A stretch of DNA of 11,944 nucleotides from Sphingobium sp. (GTDB lineage: Bacteria; Pseudomonadota; Alphaproteobacteria; Sphingomonadales; Sphingomonadaceae). Shown here piece by piece: positions 1-8,705 of this stretch (position 1 is the first letter of the stretch; each line of letters starts with the position of its first letter). The notes under the pieces are model-generated. The model saw only the letters and a list, made by a program, of their open reading frames with translations, was not told the origin of the DNA and did no database searches. The translations under genes and the position numbers were made by a program. The DNA is taken from assembly GCA_030148625.1 (NCBI GenBank), contig JASBTC010000359.1, positions 1-11,944 on the forward strand, given 5' to 3'.

Positions 1-2
1 CC

Positions 3-275
3 TTCCGCCAGGCCTATGCGCTGCGCGAGCCTGTACCCGGCCCCTATCCGCGCGTCGTCTCGCCTGCCGAGCAGCTTGCGGCGCTCGCGGTGCCCGCGAC
101 CCCGCTGCCCCTATTGTCGATGGCCTCGGCACCCGCCCCGCGCGCCATGCCCATCGACGTCCAGCCGGCCTATGAAAGCAGCGGCCAACCGCTTGCCGGC
201 AGCCCGGCGGCGATCACGCCGGATTCGCAGATCCGCGAGGAATGGCGCGACAGCGGACGCTGGATCGCGCGTTAG
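3..275 (+). CDS. C-terminal part of an unrecognised protein (5' end outside window)
   Basis: An open plus-strand frame runs in from the left edge and ends at TAG 273-275, giving the last 90 residues of a longer protein. The tail is rich in Ala and Pro, with a low-complexity stretch (AALAVPATPLPLLSMASAPA), and ends in a charged segment (QIREEWRDSGRWIAR). I see no recognisable domain, catalytic motif or membrane segment. Codon use, with G or C in most third positions, fits a real coding frame. The competing frame at 16-282 is Arg/Pro-rich and looks like a shadow. The gene converges on hutU with 60 bp between the stops. Function cannot be stated from this fragment. Confidence 0.6.
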   Translation, partial: FRQAYALREPVPGPYPRVVSPAEQLAALAVPATPLPLLSMASAPAPRAMPIDVQPAYESSGQPLAGSPAAITPDSQIREEWRDSGRWIAR

Positions 276-297
276 AGTTTGATTGATCTCTCCTTTT

Positions 298-323
298 GTC
301 ATTCCCGCGTTAGCGGGAATGAC
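298..323. repeat. Intergenic hairpin of the ATTCCC-N8-GGGAAT type
   Basis: A perfect 11-bp inverted repeat (GTCATTCCCGC / GCGGGAATGAC) with a GTTA loop lies between the convergent stops of the upstream gene and hutU. No T-run follows on either strand, so it is not a textbook intrinsic terminator, although it could stop transcripts from both sides. Its core fits the ATTCCC-N8-GGGAAT pattern known from the neisserial dRS3 element. Similar palindromes are scattered through many proteobacterial genomes. Confidence 0.7.
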
Positions 324-335
324 ATGAAGGGCAGA

Positions 336-2003
336 TCAGCCCAGGATTCCCGGCAAGTCGAGCTCATGCTCGCGCGCGCAATCGAGCGCGATGTCGTAGC
401 CGGCATCGGCATGGCGCATCACGCCCGTCGCCGGGTCGTTCCACAGCACGCGTGCGAGCCGGCGGTCGGCATCCTCCGATCCGTCGCAGGTGATCACCAT
501 GCCTGAATGCTGGGAATAGCCCATGCCGACGCCGCCGCCATGATGCAGCGATACCCAGGTCGCGCCGCTCGCGGTGTTGAGCAGCGCATTGAGCAACGGC
601 CAGTCCGACACGGCATCGGATCCGTCGCGCATCGCTTCGGTCTCGCGATTGGGGCTGGCGACCGACCCTGAATCGAGATGGTCGCGCCCGATCACGATCG
701 GTGCCTTGAGCTCGCCCGTCCGCACCATTTCGTTGAAGGCCAGCCCGAGCCGGTGGCGGTCACCGAGCCCCACCCAGCAAATCCGCGCCGGCAGTCCCTG
801 GAACTGGATGCGCTCGCGCGCCATGTCGAGCCAGCGGTGGAGATGCGCATTGTCGGGCAGCAGCTCCTTCACCTTGGCGTCGGTGCGGTAGATGTCCTCG
901 GGATCGCCCGACAGCGCCGCCCAGCGGAACGGTCCGACGCCGCGGCAGAAGAGCGGGCGGATATAGGCGGGCACGAAACCGGGAAAGTCGAAGGCGTTGG
1001 CGACGCCCTGGTCCTTGGCGACCTGGCGGATATTGTTGCCGTAATCGACCGTGGCGACGCCGGCCGCCTGGAAATCGAGCATCGCCTGGACGTGCACGGC
1101 CATCGACGCGCTGGCGGCTTCGGTCACGGCCTGGGGATCGCGCTCGCGCGTCTCGAACCAGCGATCGAGCGTCCAGCCGGCGGGCAGATAGCCGTTGACC
1201 GGATCATGGGCGGAGGTCTGGTCGGTCAGCATGTCGGGCCGCACGCCGCGACGGTAGAGTTCTGGCAGGATCTCCGCGGCATTGCCGAGCAGGCCGACCG
1301 AGATTGCGCGCTTCTCCGCGCACGCCTGTTCGATCAAGGCCAGCGCCTCCTCGATCGTGTTCGCGGCATGGTCGAGATAGCGCGTCTTCAGCCGCATCTC
1401 GATCCGGCTCGGCTGGCATTCGATCGCGAGGCACGACGCGCCCGCCATCACTGCGGCCAGCGGCTGGGCGCCGCCCATGCCGCCGAGCCCGGCGGTCAGC
1501 AGCCAGCGACCCGACAGGTCGCCGCCGAAATGCTGGCGGCCCATGTCGACGAAGGTCTCATAGGTGCCCTGAACGATGCCCTGCGATCCGATATAGATCC
1601 ACGAACCCGCGGTCATCTGGCCGTACATCGCCAGGCCCTTGCGATCGAGCGCGTTGAAATGCTCCCAATTCGCCCAGGCGGGCACCAGATTCGAATTGGC
1701 GATCAGCACGCGCGGCGCATCGGCATGGGTGCGGAACACGCCGACGGGCTTGCCCGACTGGACGAGCAATGTCTCGTCATCCTCCAGCCGCTTCAGCGTC
1801 TCGACGATCCGGTCGAAGCTTTCCCAGTCGCGCGCGGCGCGGCCGATGCCGCCATAGACCACCAGCTCGTGCGGATTCTCGGCCACTTCGGCATCGAGAT
1901 TGTTCATCAGCATGCGCAGCGGGGCTTCGGTGAGCCAGCTTTTCGCATTGAGCGTGGTGCCGCGCGGGGCGGCGATCGAACGGCTATTGTCGAGACGGGT
2001 CAT
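336..2003 (-). CDS. hutU: Urocanate hydratase (urocanase)
   Basis: Urocanase adds water to urocanate to give 4-imidazolone-5-propanoate, the second step of histidine breakdown, using tightly bound NAD+ in the cytoplasm. The 555-residue product matches the usual length of about 555-560. It has the Gly-rich NAD-contact segment [12 protein letters not shown] at 172-183 and the family signature [10 protein letters not shown] at 401-410. Cys409 corresponds to the active-site Cys of the Pseudomonas putida enzyme. The C-terminal block [17 protein letters not shown] at 485-501 is also typical. The ATG at 2003 is chosen because it overlaps the hutG stop (ATGA) and is preceded by AGGGA six bases upstream. 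A longer frame to 2099 would only add hutG-overlapping residues unlike the family. It is the last gene of hutI-H-G-U, so it is probably translationally coupled to hutG. Confidence 0.97.
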   Translation of the reverse strand: MTRLDNSRSIAAPRGTTLNAKSWLTEAPLRMLMNNLDAEVAENPHELVVYGGIGRAARDWESFDRIVETLKRLEDDETLLVQSGKPVGVFRTHADAPRVLIANSNLVPAWANWEHFNALDRKGLAMYGQMTAGSWIYIGSQGIVQGTYETFVDMGRQHFGGDLSGRWLLTAGLGGMGGAQPLAAVMAGASCLAIECQPSRIEMRLKTRYLDHAANTIEEALALIEQACAEKRAISVGLLGNAAEILPELYRRGVRPDMLTDQTSAHDPVNGYLPAGWTLDRWFETRERDPQAVTEAASASMAVHVQAMLDFQAAGVATVDYGNNIRQVAKDQGVANAFDFPGFVPAYIRPLFCRGVGPFRWAALSGDPEDIYRTDAKVKELLPDNAHLHRWLDMARERIQFQGLPARICWVGLGDRHRLGLAFNEMVRTGELKAPIVIGRDHLDSGSVASPNRETEAMRDGSDAVSDWPLLNALLNTASGATWVSLHHGGGVGMGYSQHSGMVITCDGSEDADRRLARVLWNDPATGVMRHADAGYDIALDCAREHELDLPGILG

Positions 2004-2803
2004 TGGTCTTCCCTGGCAAAGTCGAGACATGAAGCGAGAATGGTGCGGAGCGTGGCCTGAAGCGGCGCGGCGACATGCGGGTCCCAGAGCGGCGGCCAAC
2101 GCCCAAGTTCATCGAGATAGCCGCGCATCGCGAGTTCCATCTGGATCGCATGGACGCCCTGTGCCGGATCGCCGTAATGGCGCGTGATCCAGCCGCCACG
2201 AAAGCGGCCATTGGTGACGCGGCTCATCCCGCTGGCATCGCATGCCGCTTCGACCGCCGCAGCGAGTGCGCCGTCGCAGGTCGCGCCGCCATCGGTGCCG
2301 ATGTTGAACTGGGGCAGTTCGCCGTCGAACAGGCGGGGGACATGGCTGCGGATCGAATGCGCGTCGTACAGGACGATGCGCGAGTGACTGGCGCGCAGCC
2401 GCGCGATCTCGGTGGAAAGCGCTGCGTGATAGGGATCGAAATAGGCCTGACGGCGGCGCGCGATCTCGGCCGTGTCGGGCGCGTGGCCGTCGCGGTAGAG
2501 CGGCTCTCCGTCGAAAGTCTCGGCCGGGCACAGGCCGGTGGTCGCCTGACCCGGATAGAGCGATGCGCCGGACGGATCGCGGTTCACATCGATCGCGGTG
2601 CGCGACACATGGGTGTGGATGATCGTCGCGCCGAGCGCGGCGGCGAAGCCGTAAAGCCGGTCGACATAAAAATCGGCGTCGCGCACGCCGAGCTGCGCAG
2701 AGAGGAGACCGGCGGCGACATCGTCGGGTATCCACGTGCCGGCATGCGGCACGCTGACGATCAGCGGCGCCGTGCCGCGTTCGATGGTGAGCCAGCTATC
2801 CAT
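2000..2803 (-). CDS. hutG: N-formylglutamate amidohydrolase (deformylase)
   Basis: This is the last step of the five-step histidine route: N-formylglutamate is hydrolysed to glutamate and formate. The 267-residue length is typical of the formylglutamate amidohydrolase family. Family-like segments are [11 protein letters not shown] (16-26), [18 protein letters not shown] (42-59), [20 protein letters not shown] (67-86), LYDAHSIRS (145-153) and GGWITRHYG (203-211). It is distinct from the ureohydrolase (arginase-like) proteins also called HutG in four-step pathways. The pairing with hutF agrees, since HutF makes its substrate. The ATG start at 2803 has no strong Shine-Dalgarno. Upstream, a 150-bp gap holding a palindromic repeat separates it from hutH, the only non-overlapping junction in this operon. 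Confidence 0.95.
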   Translation of the reverse strand: MDSWLTIERGTAPLIVSVPHAGTWIPDDVAAGLLSAQLGVRDADFYVDRLYGFAAALGATIIHTHVSRTAIDVNRDPSGASLYPGQATTGLCPAETFDGEPLYRDGHAPDTAEIARRRQAYFDPYHAALSTEIARLRASHSRIVLYDAHSIRSHVPRLFDGELPQFNIGTDGGATCDGALAAAVEAACDASGMSRVTNGRFRGGWITRHYGDPAQGVHAIQMELAMRGYLDELGRWPPLWDPHVAAPLQATLRTILASCLDFAREDQ

Positions 2804-2814
2804 TGCACAGCTGC

Positions 2815-2940
2815 CGTTTGTCCCGAGCGAAGTCGAGGGACGCTCGCGCGATGTCCAACGTCCCTCGACTTCTCCGCGAAGTGGAGAAGTTTATCCTGAG
2901 CGCCTGCCTTGGCAGGCAGTCGAAGGGCTCGGGACAAACG
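2815..2940. repeat. Composite cloverleaf-like palindromic repeat inside the hut operon
   Basis: A perfect 14-bp outer inverted repeat (CGTTTGTCCCGAGC at 2815-2828, its complement at 2927-2940) encloses three further perfect stems. These are 12 bp (2831-2842 / 2859-2870), 8 bp (2868-2875 / 2883-2890, sharing three bases with the previous stem) and 7 bp with a TT loop (2902-2908 / 2911-2917). The GAGC...GTCGA arms resemble intergenic repeats seen in sphingomonads (from memory, not searched). It occupies most of the 150-bp gap between hutH and hutG and would be transcribed with them, so it may affect mRNA stability or the relative output of hutI-hutH versus hutG-hutU. Confidence 0.8.
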
Positions 2941-2953
2941 GAGGTAGTGGAGG

Positions 2954-4462
2954 TCATTCCGAAACCTCGGGCAGTCCAGTCAATGCCGCCACTTCCCCAC
3001 CCGTCACCAGCGCAGTCGCCGCCAACATGTCCGGGTGGAAATGCCGATCCTCGTCGAGCGTCGGCACCTGTGCCCGCAGCAATGTACGTGCCGATTCGAG
3101 CGTGGCGCTCGATGCCAGCGGCCTGTGGAAATCGCAGCCCTGCGCGGCCGCGAGATATTCGATGCCGAGAATGTTCGCCAGATTCTCCGCCATCGCCATC
3201 AGCCGGCGCGCGCCATGCGCGGCCATCGAGACATGATCTTCCTGATTGGCGGAGGTCGGGATCGAATCGACGCTTGCCGGATAGGCGCGTTGCTTGTTCT
3301 CCGAAACGAGCGCCGCGGCGGTCACCTGCGGGATCATGAAGCCGGAATTGAGGCCGGGGCGTGGTGTCAGGAACGCGGGCAGCCCCGACAGCGCCGGATC
3401 GACCAGCATCGCGATGCGCCGTTCGGCGATCGATCCGATCTCGCACAGCGCCAGCGCGACCATGTCGGCGGCGAAGGCGACGGGTTCGGCGTGGAAATTG
3501 CCGCCCGACAGCGCCTCGTCGGTCTCGGCGAAGATCAGCGGATTGTCGGAGACGCCATTGGCTTCGGTGCCCAATGTCACCGCCGCCTGACGCAACAGGT
3601 CGAGCACCGCGCCCATCACCTGGGGCTGGCAGCGCAGGCAATAGGGATCCTGCACCCGCTCGTCGCCTATGGCATGGCTGGCGCGGATCGCGGAACCCGC
3701 CATCAGCGTGCGAAGCGACGCCGCGGTCTCGATCTGGCCCTTGTGCCGGCGCAGCGTGTGGATGCGCGGATCGAACGGCGTGTCCGATCCCTTGGCCGCT
3801 TCGGTCGACAGCGCGCCGGTCACCAGCGCGGTCTGGAACAGCCGCTCCGCCTCGAACAGCCCGGCCAGCGCATAGGCGCACGAGAATTGCGTGCCGTTGA
3901 GCAGCGCCAGCCCTTCCTTGGGGCCGAGCGTCAGCGGCGCGAGGCCGGCATCGGCCAGTGCCTGCGCGGCCGGCTTGTCGCCGATCCGGCCGACGCCGAT
4001 CATCGCCGCGGCAAGATGGGCGAGCGGGGCGAGGTCGCCCGATGCGCCGACCGATCCCTGGGCGGGAATGACGGGAATCAGATCCTTGGCCAGCATCGCT
4101 TCGAGCAAGGCGATCGTCGCCGGACGTACGCCCGATGCGCCCTGGGCAAGGCTCGCCAGCTTCAATGCCATCATCAGCCGCGCGACCGGCACGGGCATCG
4201 GCGCGCCGACGCCGGCGGCGTGGCTGAGCACGATGTTGCGCTGGAGCGTTTCGAGATCGGCGTCGCCGATCTTCACGCTGGCAAGCTTGCCGAAACCGGT
4301 ATTGATCCCATAGACCGGCTCGTGCCGCGCCAGGATGCGTTCGACCGCTGCGGCGCTCGCGGCGATCTTCGCATGCGCACTGTCGTCGAGCACGGGCAAG
4401 GCGCCGCGATAAATGGCGCGCCAATCGGAAAGTGGAACTTGGCCGGGAACAAGGGTCAGCAT
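2954..4462 (-). CDS. hutH: Histidine ammonia-lyase (histidase)
   Basis: Histidase removes ammonia from L-histidine to give urocanate, the committed first step and the source of the inducer of hut genes in other bacteria. The 502-residue product carries the [14 protein letters not shown] signature at 136-149. Ala140-Ser141-Gly142 cyclise to the MIO electrophile. Residues known from the P. putida enzyme are present: Tyr51 (YGINTGFG), His81, Tyr274, Arg277, Phe323 and Glu408. The ATG start overlaps the end of hutI by 7 nt, and AAAAGG lies about six bases upstream, inside hutI. The gene is cotranscribed with hutI. Downstream comes the palindromic repeat and then hutG. Nothing suggests loss of function or the phenylalanine or tyrosine lyase members of the family. 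Confidence 0.97.
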   Translation of the reverse strand: MLTLVPGQVPLSDWRAIYRGALPVLDDSAHAKIAASAAAVERILARHEPVYGINTGFGKLASVKIGDADLETLQRNIVLSHAAGVGAPMPVPVARLMMALKLASLAQGASGVRPATIALLEAMLAKDLIPVIPAQGSVGASGDLAPLAHLAAAMIGVGRIGDKPAAQALADAGLAPLTLGPKEGLALLNGTQFSCAYALAGLFEAERLFQTALVTGALSTEAAKGSDTPFDPRIHTLRRHKGQIETAASLRTLMAGSAIRASHAIGDERVQDPYCLRCQPQVMGAVLDLLRQAAVTLGTEANGVSDNPLIFAETDEALSGGNFHAEPVAFAADMVALALCEIGSIAERRIAMLVDPALSGLPAFLTPRPGLNSGFMIPQVTAAALVSENKQRAYPASVDSIPTSANQEDHVSMAAHGARRLMAMAENLANILGIEYLAAAQGCDFHRPLASSATLESARTLLRAQVPTLDEDRHFHPDMLAATALVTGGEVAALTGLPEVSE

Positions 4463-5670
4463 GATTTGCCTTTTCTCACGCGGTCATGAAGGGGATTGAA
4501 GCCGATGCGGTAGATCAGCTCGGCTGGGCGCTCGATGTCCCAGATTGCGAGATCGCAGGACTTGCCGGGCTCGAGCGTGCCGATTTCCGCCTGCAGCCCG
4601 AGCGCGCGCGCGCCCTCGCGGGTGACGCCCGCCAGGCATTCGTCGACGGTCAGGCGGAACAGGGTCGCAGCCATGTTCATAGCCAGCAGCAGCGAAGTCA
4701 TCGGCGAAGTGCCGGGGTTGCAGTCGGTCGCGATCGCCATCGGCACGCCCGCTTCGCGCAGGCCGACAATCGGCGGCAGCCGGGTTTCGCGCGTGAAATA
4801 ATAGGCGCCGGGCAGCAGCACCGCGACCGTGCCCGCCTCCGCCATCGCGGCGATGCCCGCGGTGTCGAGATGTTCGAGATGATCGGCCGACAATGCGCCG
4901 AAACCTGCCGCGAGCGCGGCGCCATGGCTGTTCGACAATTGCTCGGCATGGAGCTTGACCGGCAGGTCGTGGTCGCGCGCCGCCGCGAACACGCGCTCGA
5001 CCTGTTCGGGGGTGAAGCCGATCGTCTCGCAGAATGCGTCGACCGCGTCGGCCAGCCCCTGCGCGGTGATTGCCGGGATCATCTCGTCGGTGACATGATC
5101 GATATAGCCGTCGGCATCGCCCGCATATTCGGGGGGCAATGCGTGGGCGCCGAGGAATGTGGTGACGACGCGGACATCGCGCAGCCTGCCGAGCGCGCGC
5201 GCGGCGTGGAGCATGTCGAGTTCGGCATCGAGCGAGAGGCCGTAGCCCGACTTGATCTCGATCGTGGTCAGCCCTTCGGCGATCAGCGCGTCGAGCCGGG
5301 GGAGTGACTGGGCGACCAGGCCGTCCTCGCCGGCCGCGCGCGTCGCGGCCATCGTCGAGACGATCCCGCCGCCGCTGCGCGCAATTTCTTCATAAGAGGC
5401 ACCGGCCAGCCGGCGCTCGAATTCATGCGCGCGGTCGCCGCCATGGACGAGATGGGTGTGGCAATCGATCAGGCCCGGCGTGATCCAGCGACCCTGGCAA
5501 TCGATCGTCTCGATCGCGTCGATCGCCACCACGGGACCGGCATGGACGATGAGTCCGTCGCGGCACGCGACCATGCCCGATTCGACGACGCCCAATGCGC
5601 CGCCGGCGTCCGACGACGCCATCGTCGCCAGCCGGGCATTGGTCCAGACACGGTCCGCTTGAATCACCAT
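4456..5670 (-). CDS. hutI: Imidazolonepropionase
   Basis: This is the third step: the imidazolone ring is hydrolysed to N-formimino-L-glutamate. The product is a metal-dependent amidohydrolase of 404 residues, the usual size. The metal ligands fit the family: His71 and His73 ([10 protein letters not shown]), His241 (KLHAEQ), His264 (ADHLEH) and Asp316 (ATDCNPG), with Glu244 as likely catalytic acid. [19 protein letters not shown] at 85-103 is very typical of HutI. I chose ATG 5670; a TTG at 5688 would add six residues. Neither has a convincing Shine-Dalgarno, so a leaderless mRNA is possible. It heads hutI-H-G-U and lies only 46 bp from the divergent hutF start, with the presumed HutC operator between them. 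Confidence 0.96.
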   Translation of the reverse strand: MVIQADRVWTNARLATMASSDAGGALGVVESGMVACRDGLIVHAGPVVAIDAIETIDCQGRWITPGLIDCHTHLVHGGDRAHEFERRLAGASYEEIARSGGGIVSTMAATRAAGEDGLVAQSLPRLDALIAEGLTTIEIKSGYGLSLDAELDMLHAARALGRLRDVRVVTTFLGAHALPPEYAGDADGYIDHVTDEMIPAITAQGLADAVDAFCETIGFTPEQVERVFAAARDHDLPVKLHAEQLSNSHGAALAAGFGALSADHLEHLDTAGIAAMAEAGTVAVLLPGAYYFTRETRLPPIVGLREAGVPMAIATDCNPGTSPMTSLLLAMNMAATLFRLTVDECLAGVTREGARALGLQAEIGTLEPGKSCDLAIWDIERPAELIYRIGFNPLHDRVRKGKSC

Positions 5671-5680
5671 GCGCTTAAAC

Positions 5681-5709
5681 TTGATCAATCCGATGAATAT
5701 GTCTAGTCA
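5681..5709 (+). promoter_or_regulatory. Possible hutF promoter, leaderless
   Basis: TTGATC (5681-5686) and TAGTCA (5704-5709) are 17 bp apart. The expected transcription start then falls at or next to the A of ATG 5717, which would make the hutF mRNA leaderless and explain the missing Shine-Dalgarno. The -10 match is weak. On the minus strand TAGACA (5705-5700) could be the hutI -35 element, with its -10 at 5682-5677, giving a start near ATG 5670. The call rests mainly on geometry. Confidence 0.3.
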
Positions 5710-5714
5710 TATTC
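5695..5714. promoter_or_regulatory. Candidate HutC operator (20-bp palindrome)
   Basis: GAATATGTCTAGTCATATTC is an inverted repeat with 18 of 20 positions symmetric; only the bases flanking the central CTAG break symmetry. It lies in the 46-bp gap between divergent hutI and hutF, ending three bases before the hutF ATG. The TGT...ACA-like core (TGTCTAGTCA) resembles the TGTATATACA core reported for Pseudomonas HutC, and hutC is the second gene of the plus-strand operon. One operator here could repress both operons by blocking RNA polymerase. Binding itself is inferred. Confidence 0.65.
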
Positions 5715-5716
5715 GC

Positions 5717-7066
5717 ATGACGACGCTCTGGCTTGAATCCGCACTGCTTCCCACCGGCTGGACCGACGGCGTTCGCGTCGCGATCGCCGGGGGTGTGATC
5801 GAACATGTCGGGCGCGCCGATCCGCAGCCAGGCGACGAGCGCTACGCGATCGGCATTCCCGGCCTGTGCAACGTGCACAGCCACGGATTCCAGCGCGGCA
5901 TGGCGGGCCTGTCGGAACATCGCGGCACGGCCGGCGCGGACGACGATTTCTGGAGCTGGCGCGAAGTGATGTACCGGTTTCTCGACCGGCTTTCCCCCGA
6001 CGATGTCGAGGCGATCACCGCGCTGGCCTTTGCCGAGATGCTGGAGGGTGGATATACTCGCGTCGGCGAGTTCCACTATCTTCACAATGATCCCGCGGGC
6101 GGGCGTTACGCCGATCCCGCCGAAATGGCGGCGCGCATCGTCGCCGCGTCGGATACGACGGGCATCGGCCTGACCTTGCTGCCGGTCTTCTACGCGCATA
6201 GCGATTTCGGCGGACTGCCGCCCAAGCACGGCCAGCGGCGCTTCATCAACGATCTCGACGGTTTTGCCGCTTTGCTCGATGCCTCGGCCGGGCTGCTGAG
6301 CGGCGACGCGCGGCTCGGCATTGCGCCGCACAGCCTGCGTGCGGTGACCGGTGAGGAACTGGCGGCATTGCTCGCGATGCGACCGACCGGACCTGTCCAT
6401 ATCCATGCCGCCGAGCAGGTCGGCGAAGTGCAGGCGAGCATCGCCTTCTCCGGCGCACGGCCGGTCGAATGGCTGCTCGACAATGTCGGGCTCGATGCGC
6501 GCTGGTGCCTCGTCCATGCCACGCATCTGAACGAGGCGGAGGTCGATCGGTTGGCGGCGAGCGGCGCGGTGGCGGGGTTGTGCCCGGTCACCGAGGCCAA
6601 TCTCGGCGACGGCATCTTTCCCGCTCTGCGCTATCTCGCCGCCGGCGGGCGGATCGGCACAGGCACCGATTCGAACATCATGATCGCCGCGGCCGACGAG
6701 CTTCGTGCGCTCGAATACAGCCAGCGCCTCGCCCATCGCGGCCGCAACATGCTTGCCGGGGACGACCGCTCGACCGCGCGGCGGCTGTTCGATGCGACGC
6801 TCGACGGTGGCGCCCGGGCGCTTGGCGTGACGGGCGGGATCGTCGCGGGCGCGTCCGCCGACATCGTGTCGCTCGATGCGAATCATCTCTCGCTGGTCGA
6901 ACGGACCGGCGACGCGCTGCTCGACGGATGGATCTTTGCCGGCCGGACCGGTGCGATCGACTGTGTGTGGCGCGCGGGCCGCAAAATGGTCGCAAATGGT
7001 CGTCATGTCGCCGCCGACGCGATCGCTGCGCGTTACCGGAAGACTTTGGCACGGATCCTTGCATGA
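5717..7066 (+). CDS. hutF: Formimidoylglutamate deiminase
   Basis: The enzyme removes the imino group of N-formimino-L-glutamate, giving N-formyl-L-glutamate and ammonia, so histidine carbon leaves as formate rather than through the four-step formimidoylglutamase route. The 449-residue product is an amidohydrolase with metal ligands His54 and His56 (NVHSHGFQRGMAGL), His230 (HIHAAEQ), His267 (VHATH) and Asp318 (GTDSN), and likely catalytic Glu233. DDFWSWREVMYRF at 76-88 and RKMVANGRH at 422-430 are typical of HutF. ATG 5717 fits the family N-terminus. In-frame ATGs at 5669, 5693 and 5699 would place coding sequence inside the operator and add residues unlike the family. No Shine-Dalgarno precedes any of them. 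The stop overlaps the hutC start (ATGA). Confidence 0.95.
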   Translation: MTTLWLESALLPTGWTDGVRVAIAGGVIEHVGRADPQPGDERYAIGIPGLCNVHSHGFQRGMAGLSEHRGTAGADDDFWSWREVMYRFLDRLSPDDVEAITALAFAEMLEGGYTRVGEFHYLHNDPAGGRYADPAEMAARIVAASDTTGIGLTLLPVFYAHSDFGGLPPKHGQRRFINDLDGFAALLDASAGLLSGDARLGIAPHSLRAVTGEELAALLAMRPTGPVHIHAAEQVGEVQASIAFSGARPVEWLLDNVGLDARWCLVHATHLNEAEVDRLAASGAVAGLCPVTEANLGDGIFPALRYLAAGGRIGTGTDSNIMIAAADELRALEYSQRLAHRGRNMLAGDDRSTARRLFDATLDGGARALGVTGGIVAGASADIVSLDANHLSLVERTGDALLDGWIFAGRTGAIDCVWRAGRKMVANGRHVAADAIAARYRKTLARILA

Positions 7067-7755
7067 CGCTGGACGAACGGATCAGGGGCGATATCGAGGA
7101 CCGGATCCGATCGGGCGCATTGAAGCCGGGCGACCGGATTCCCTTCGAACATGAACTCGTTGCCGATTATGGCTGTGCGCGCGCGACGGTCAGCAAGGCA
7201 CTGACCGCGCTCAGCCGCGCCGGCCTGATCGAGCGCCGCCGGCGGGCGGGGTCATTCGTCGCGCATCCGCATATCCAGTCGCCGGTGCTCGACGTGCCCG
7301 ATATCGGTCAGGTGATCGCGGCGCGGGGCGACGCCTATCATTTCACGCTGGCCGGGCGGCGCGTACGCCGGCGGCAGGCGGCCGATCCGCTCGACGGTGC
7401 CGGTCAGGTGATCGTGCTCGATGGCGTGCACCATGCCGCGGGGGAGCCGTTCGGCCATGAGTCGCGGCTGATCGCGCTCGACGCGGTGCCCGATGCGCGC
7501 GACATCGATTTTTCGGTGGTCGCGCCGGGATCCTGGCTGCTCGATCATGTCGCATGGAGCGATGCGCGCCATCGGATCGCAGCGGTTCCCGCCGAACCGC
7601 AGATCGCGCGCATGCTGGGCATCGCGCCAGGCACGGCCTGCCTCCAGCTCGAGCGCTGGACCTGGCGGATGGGGGCCGCGATCACCTGGGTACGGCAGAC
7701 ATTTCCCGGCGATCGCTACGATCTGGTCGCGGAATTCACGCCGCAGAGCCGCTGA
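7063..7755 (+). CDS. hutC: HutC, GntR-family repressor of histidine utilisation
   Basis: The 230-residue product has an N-terminal GntR winged helix at about residues 3-66, with a typical ELVADYGCARATVSKALTALSRAGLIERR helix-turn-helix core split around residues 31-59. A C-terminal UTRA-type effector domain spans about 85-228. This architecture defines the HutC subfamily. In characterised bacteria HutC binds hut promoters and is released by urocanate. Position agrees: it is translationally coupled to hutF by ATGA and the operon begins at the palindromic operator, so it probably represses itself. The Shine-Dalgarno is weak (GGAT), as expected for a coupled gene. It ends 24 bp from the convergent thioesterase stop. 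Another UTRA regulator could look similar, but the locus makes HutC clear. Confidence 0.93.
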   Translation: MTLDERIRGDIEDRIRSGALKPGDRIPFEHELVADYGCARATVSKALTALSRAGLIERRRRAGSFVAHPHIQSPVLDVPDIGQVIAARGDAYHFTLAGRRVRRRQAADPLDGAGQVIVLDGVHHAAGEPFGHESRLIALDAVPDARDIDFSVVAPGSWLLDHVAWSDARHRIAAVPAEPQIARMLGIAPGTACLQLERWTWRMGAAITWVRQTFPGDRYDLVAEFTPQSR

Positions 7756-7779
7756 ACGGACGGGCCGTAAAAGAGCCGG

Positions 7780-8541
7780 TCAGATGAACAGCGCGATGCT
7801 TTGCATGCCGCTCGCGATCGGCACGCCATCGGCGTTCCAGATCGTCATGACCTGGCTGGAGCAACCGTTGCGCGCATAATCCGCGACCGATCGCATCAGC
7901 CACCAGCCATCGCGCGTCTCGGGCGCCAGGGTCAGCAGGTTGACGAGCCAGGTCATCGAACTGATCGGCCCCGTCTGCGTCGCGAGTGCCAAAGCGGCGG
8001 GCGGCAGGGCGTCGCCGACCGTGGCGATTTCGGTCATGGGGTCGATACCGTCGCGATCCTTGAGCCGCACCCACCGCGTCCAGTCCGCCCCGATCCGCGG
8101 CATCTCGATCACGTCGAAATTGTGGATGAAGCTCGGAGCGCTGACGGGCAATATCGATGGCGTCGCCGGGGTGGGCAGCGGTCCCGGCGCGGAAAGCGCG
8201 ACATGATCGATATGCGACGGTTGGTCGTGCATGAAGACGAAGATCGCCGTGAGCCCCAGTCCGGCCTCGCTCGTCACATCGGCGCGGACGAACGCCGCGG
8301 TGCGGCCGCGGCGCAGCAATGTCACGCTTGCCGTCACCCGGCCGGCAAGGGGCCCGACGAATGAGACCTGAGCCGTTCTGAGCGGGGGCAGGTCGGGTGC
8401 CACGCGTTGGGCAGCCTGTAGCGCGAGCGCGTGCGACAGGCCGCCATAGGCGGTGCGCCCCTGCATCCAGCCCGGAGGAATCTCGAAGCACAGCCCGCCG
8501 GGCGTTTCGGTGGCGGCGTTCAATATGGCAGCAAGCGACAT
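7780..8541 (-). CDS. TesB-like acyl-CoA thioesterase family protein
   Basis: The 253-residue protein resembles the double hot-dog thioesterases (TesB-like). The N-terminal hot-dog contains GWMQGRTAYGGLSHALALQA (24-43), the conserved Gly-Arg-x-x-x-Gly-Gly loop. The first half continues with an ARG-rich beta region (LLRRGRTAAFVRADV, 75-89). The second half holds SSMTWLVNLL (194-203), GWWLMRSVADYARNGCSSQ (212-230) and the closing IWNADGVPIASGMQSIALF. Such proteins hydrolyse acyl-CoA thioesters in the cytoplasm, but the substrate here is unknown. There is no signal peptide. ATG 8541 is the natural start, with only a weak ribosome site. It converges with hutC and has no sequence-based tie to histidine catabolism. 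Confidence 0.8.
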   Translation of the reverse strand: MSLAAILNAATETPGGLCFEIPPGWMQGRTAYGGLSHALALQAAQRVAPDLPPLRTAQVSFVGPLAGRVTASVTLLRRGRTAAFVRADVTSEAGLGLTAIFVFMHDQPSHIDHVALSAPGPLPTPATPSILPVSAPSFIHNFDVIEMPRIGADWTRWVRLKDRDGIDPMTEIATVGDALPPAALALATQTGPISSMTWLVNLLTLAPETRDGWWLMRSVADYARNGCSSQVMTIWNADGVPIASGMQSIALFI

Positions 8542-8651
8542 GGCACTGCGTTAAAGCGGTCCGCGATGCGATGGAATTGCCGACGGCGCACGATGGCGCC
8601 GCGCACGCAATTTCTGGACGATCGGCAGCGCGATGCTCCATGCGGCCCGAG

Positions 8652-8683
8652 CCAAAAAAATGGCGCGCCGAAGCGCGCCATTT
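8652..8683 (-). terminator. Intrinsic terminator of the glycine-zipper gene
   Basis: Read on the minus strand, AAATGGCGCGC pairs perfectly with GCGCGCCATTT around a TTCG tetraloop. The 3' arm runs into seven U residues (A-tract 8654-8660 on the plus strand). It begins 23 bp past the stop of the 8706-9011 gene. The orientation of the U-tract assigns it to that gene, although the hairpin is symmetrical. Confidence 0.85.
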
Positions 8684-8705
8684 CTTCAACGATGTGTGCC
8701 GAGTT

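Noticed and set aside
678..2060. 460-residue plus-strand open frame opposite hutU
   Set aside because: It lies antisense to a certain urocanase gene, its product is His/Arg/Asp-rich without any domain, and it is explained by GC-rich third positions of hutU.
2004..2099. Upstream extension of hutU by 32 residues
   Set aside because: The extra residues overlap hutG and lack urocanase similarity; the ATGA-coupled start at 2003 has a ribosome site.
3035..4489. 484-residue plus-strand open frame opposite hutH, and a similar 443-residue minus frame opposite hutF (5675-7006)
   Set aside because: Both mirror well-supported genes and have low-complexity Arg/Gly/His composition, so they are shadow frames.
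7756..7779. Terminator between hutC and the thioesterase gene
   Set aside because: The 24-bp gap shows no stem of useful length, only scattered CCG/CGG triplets.
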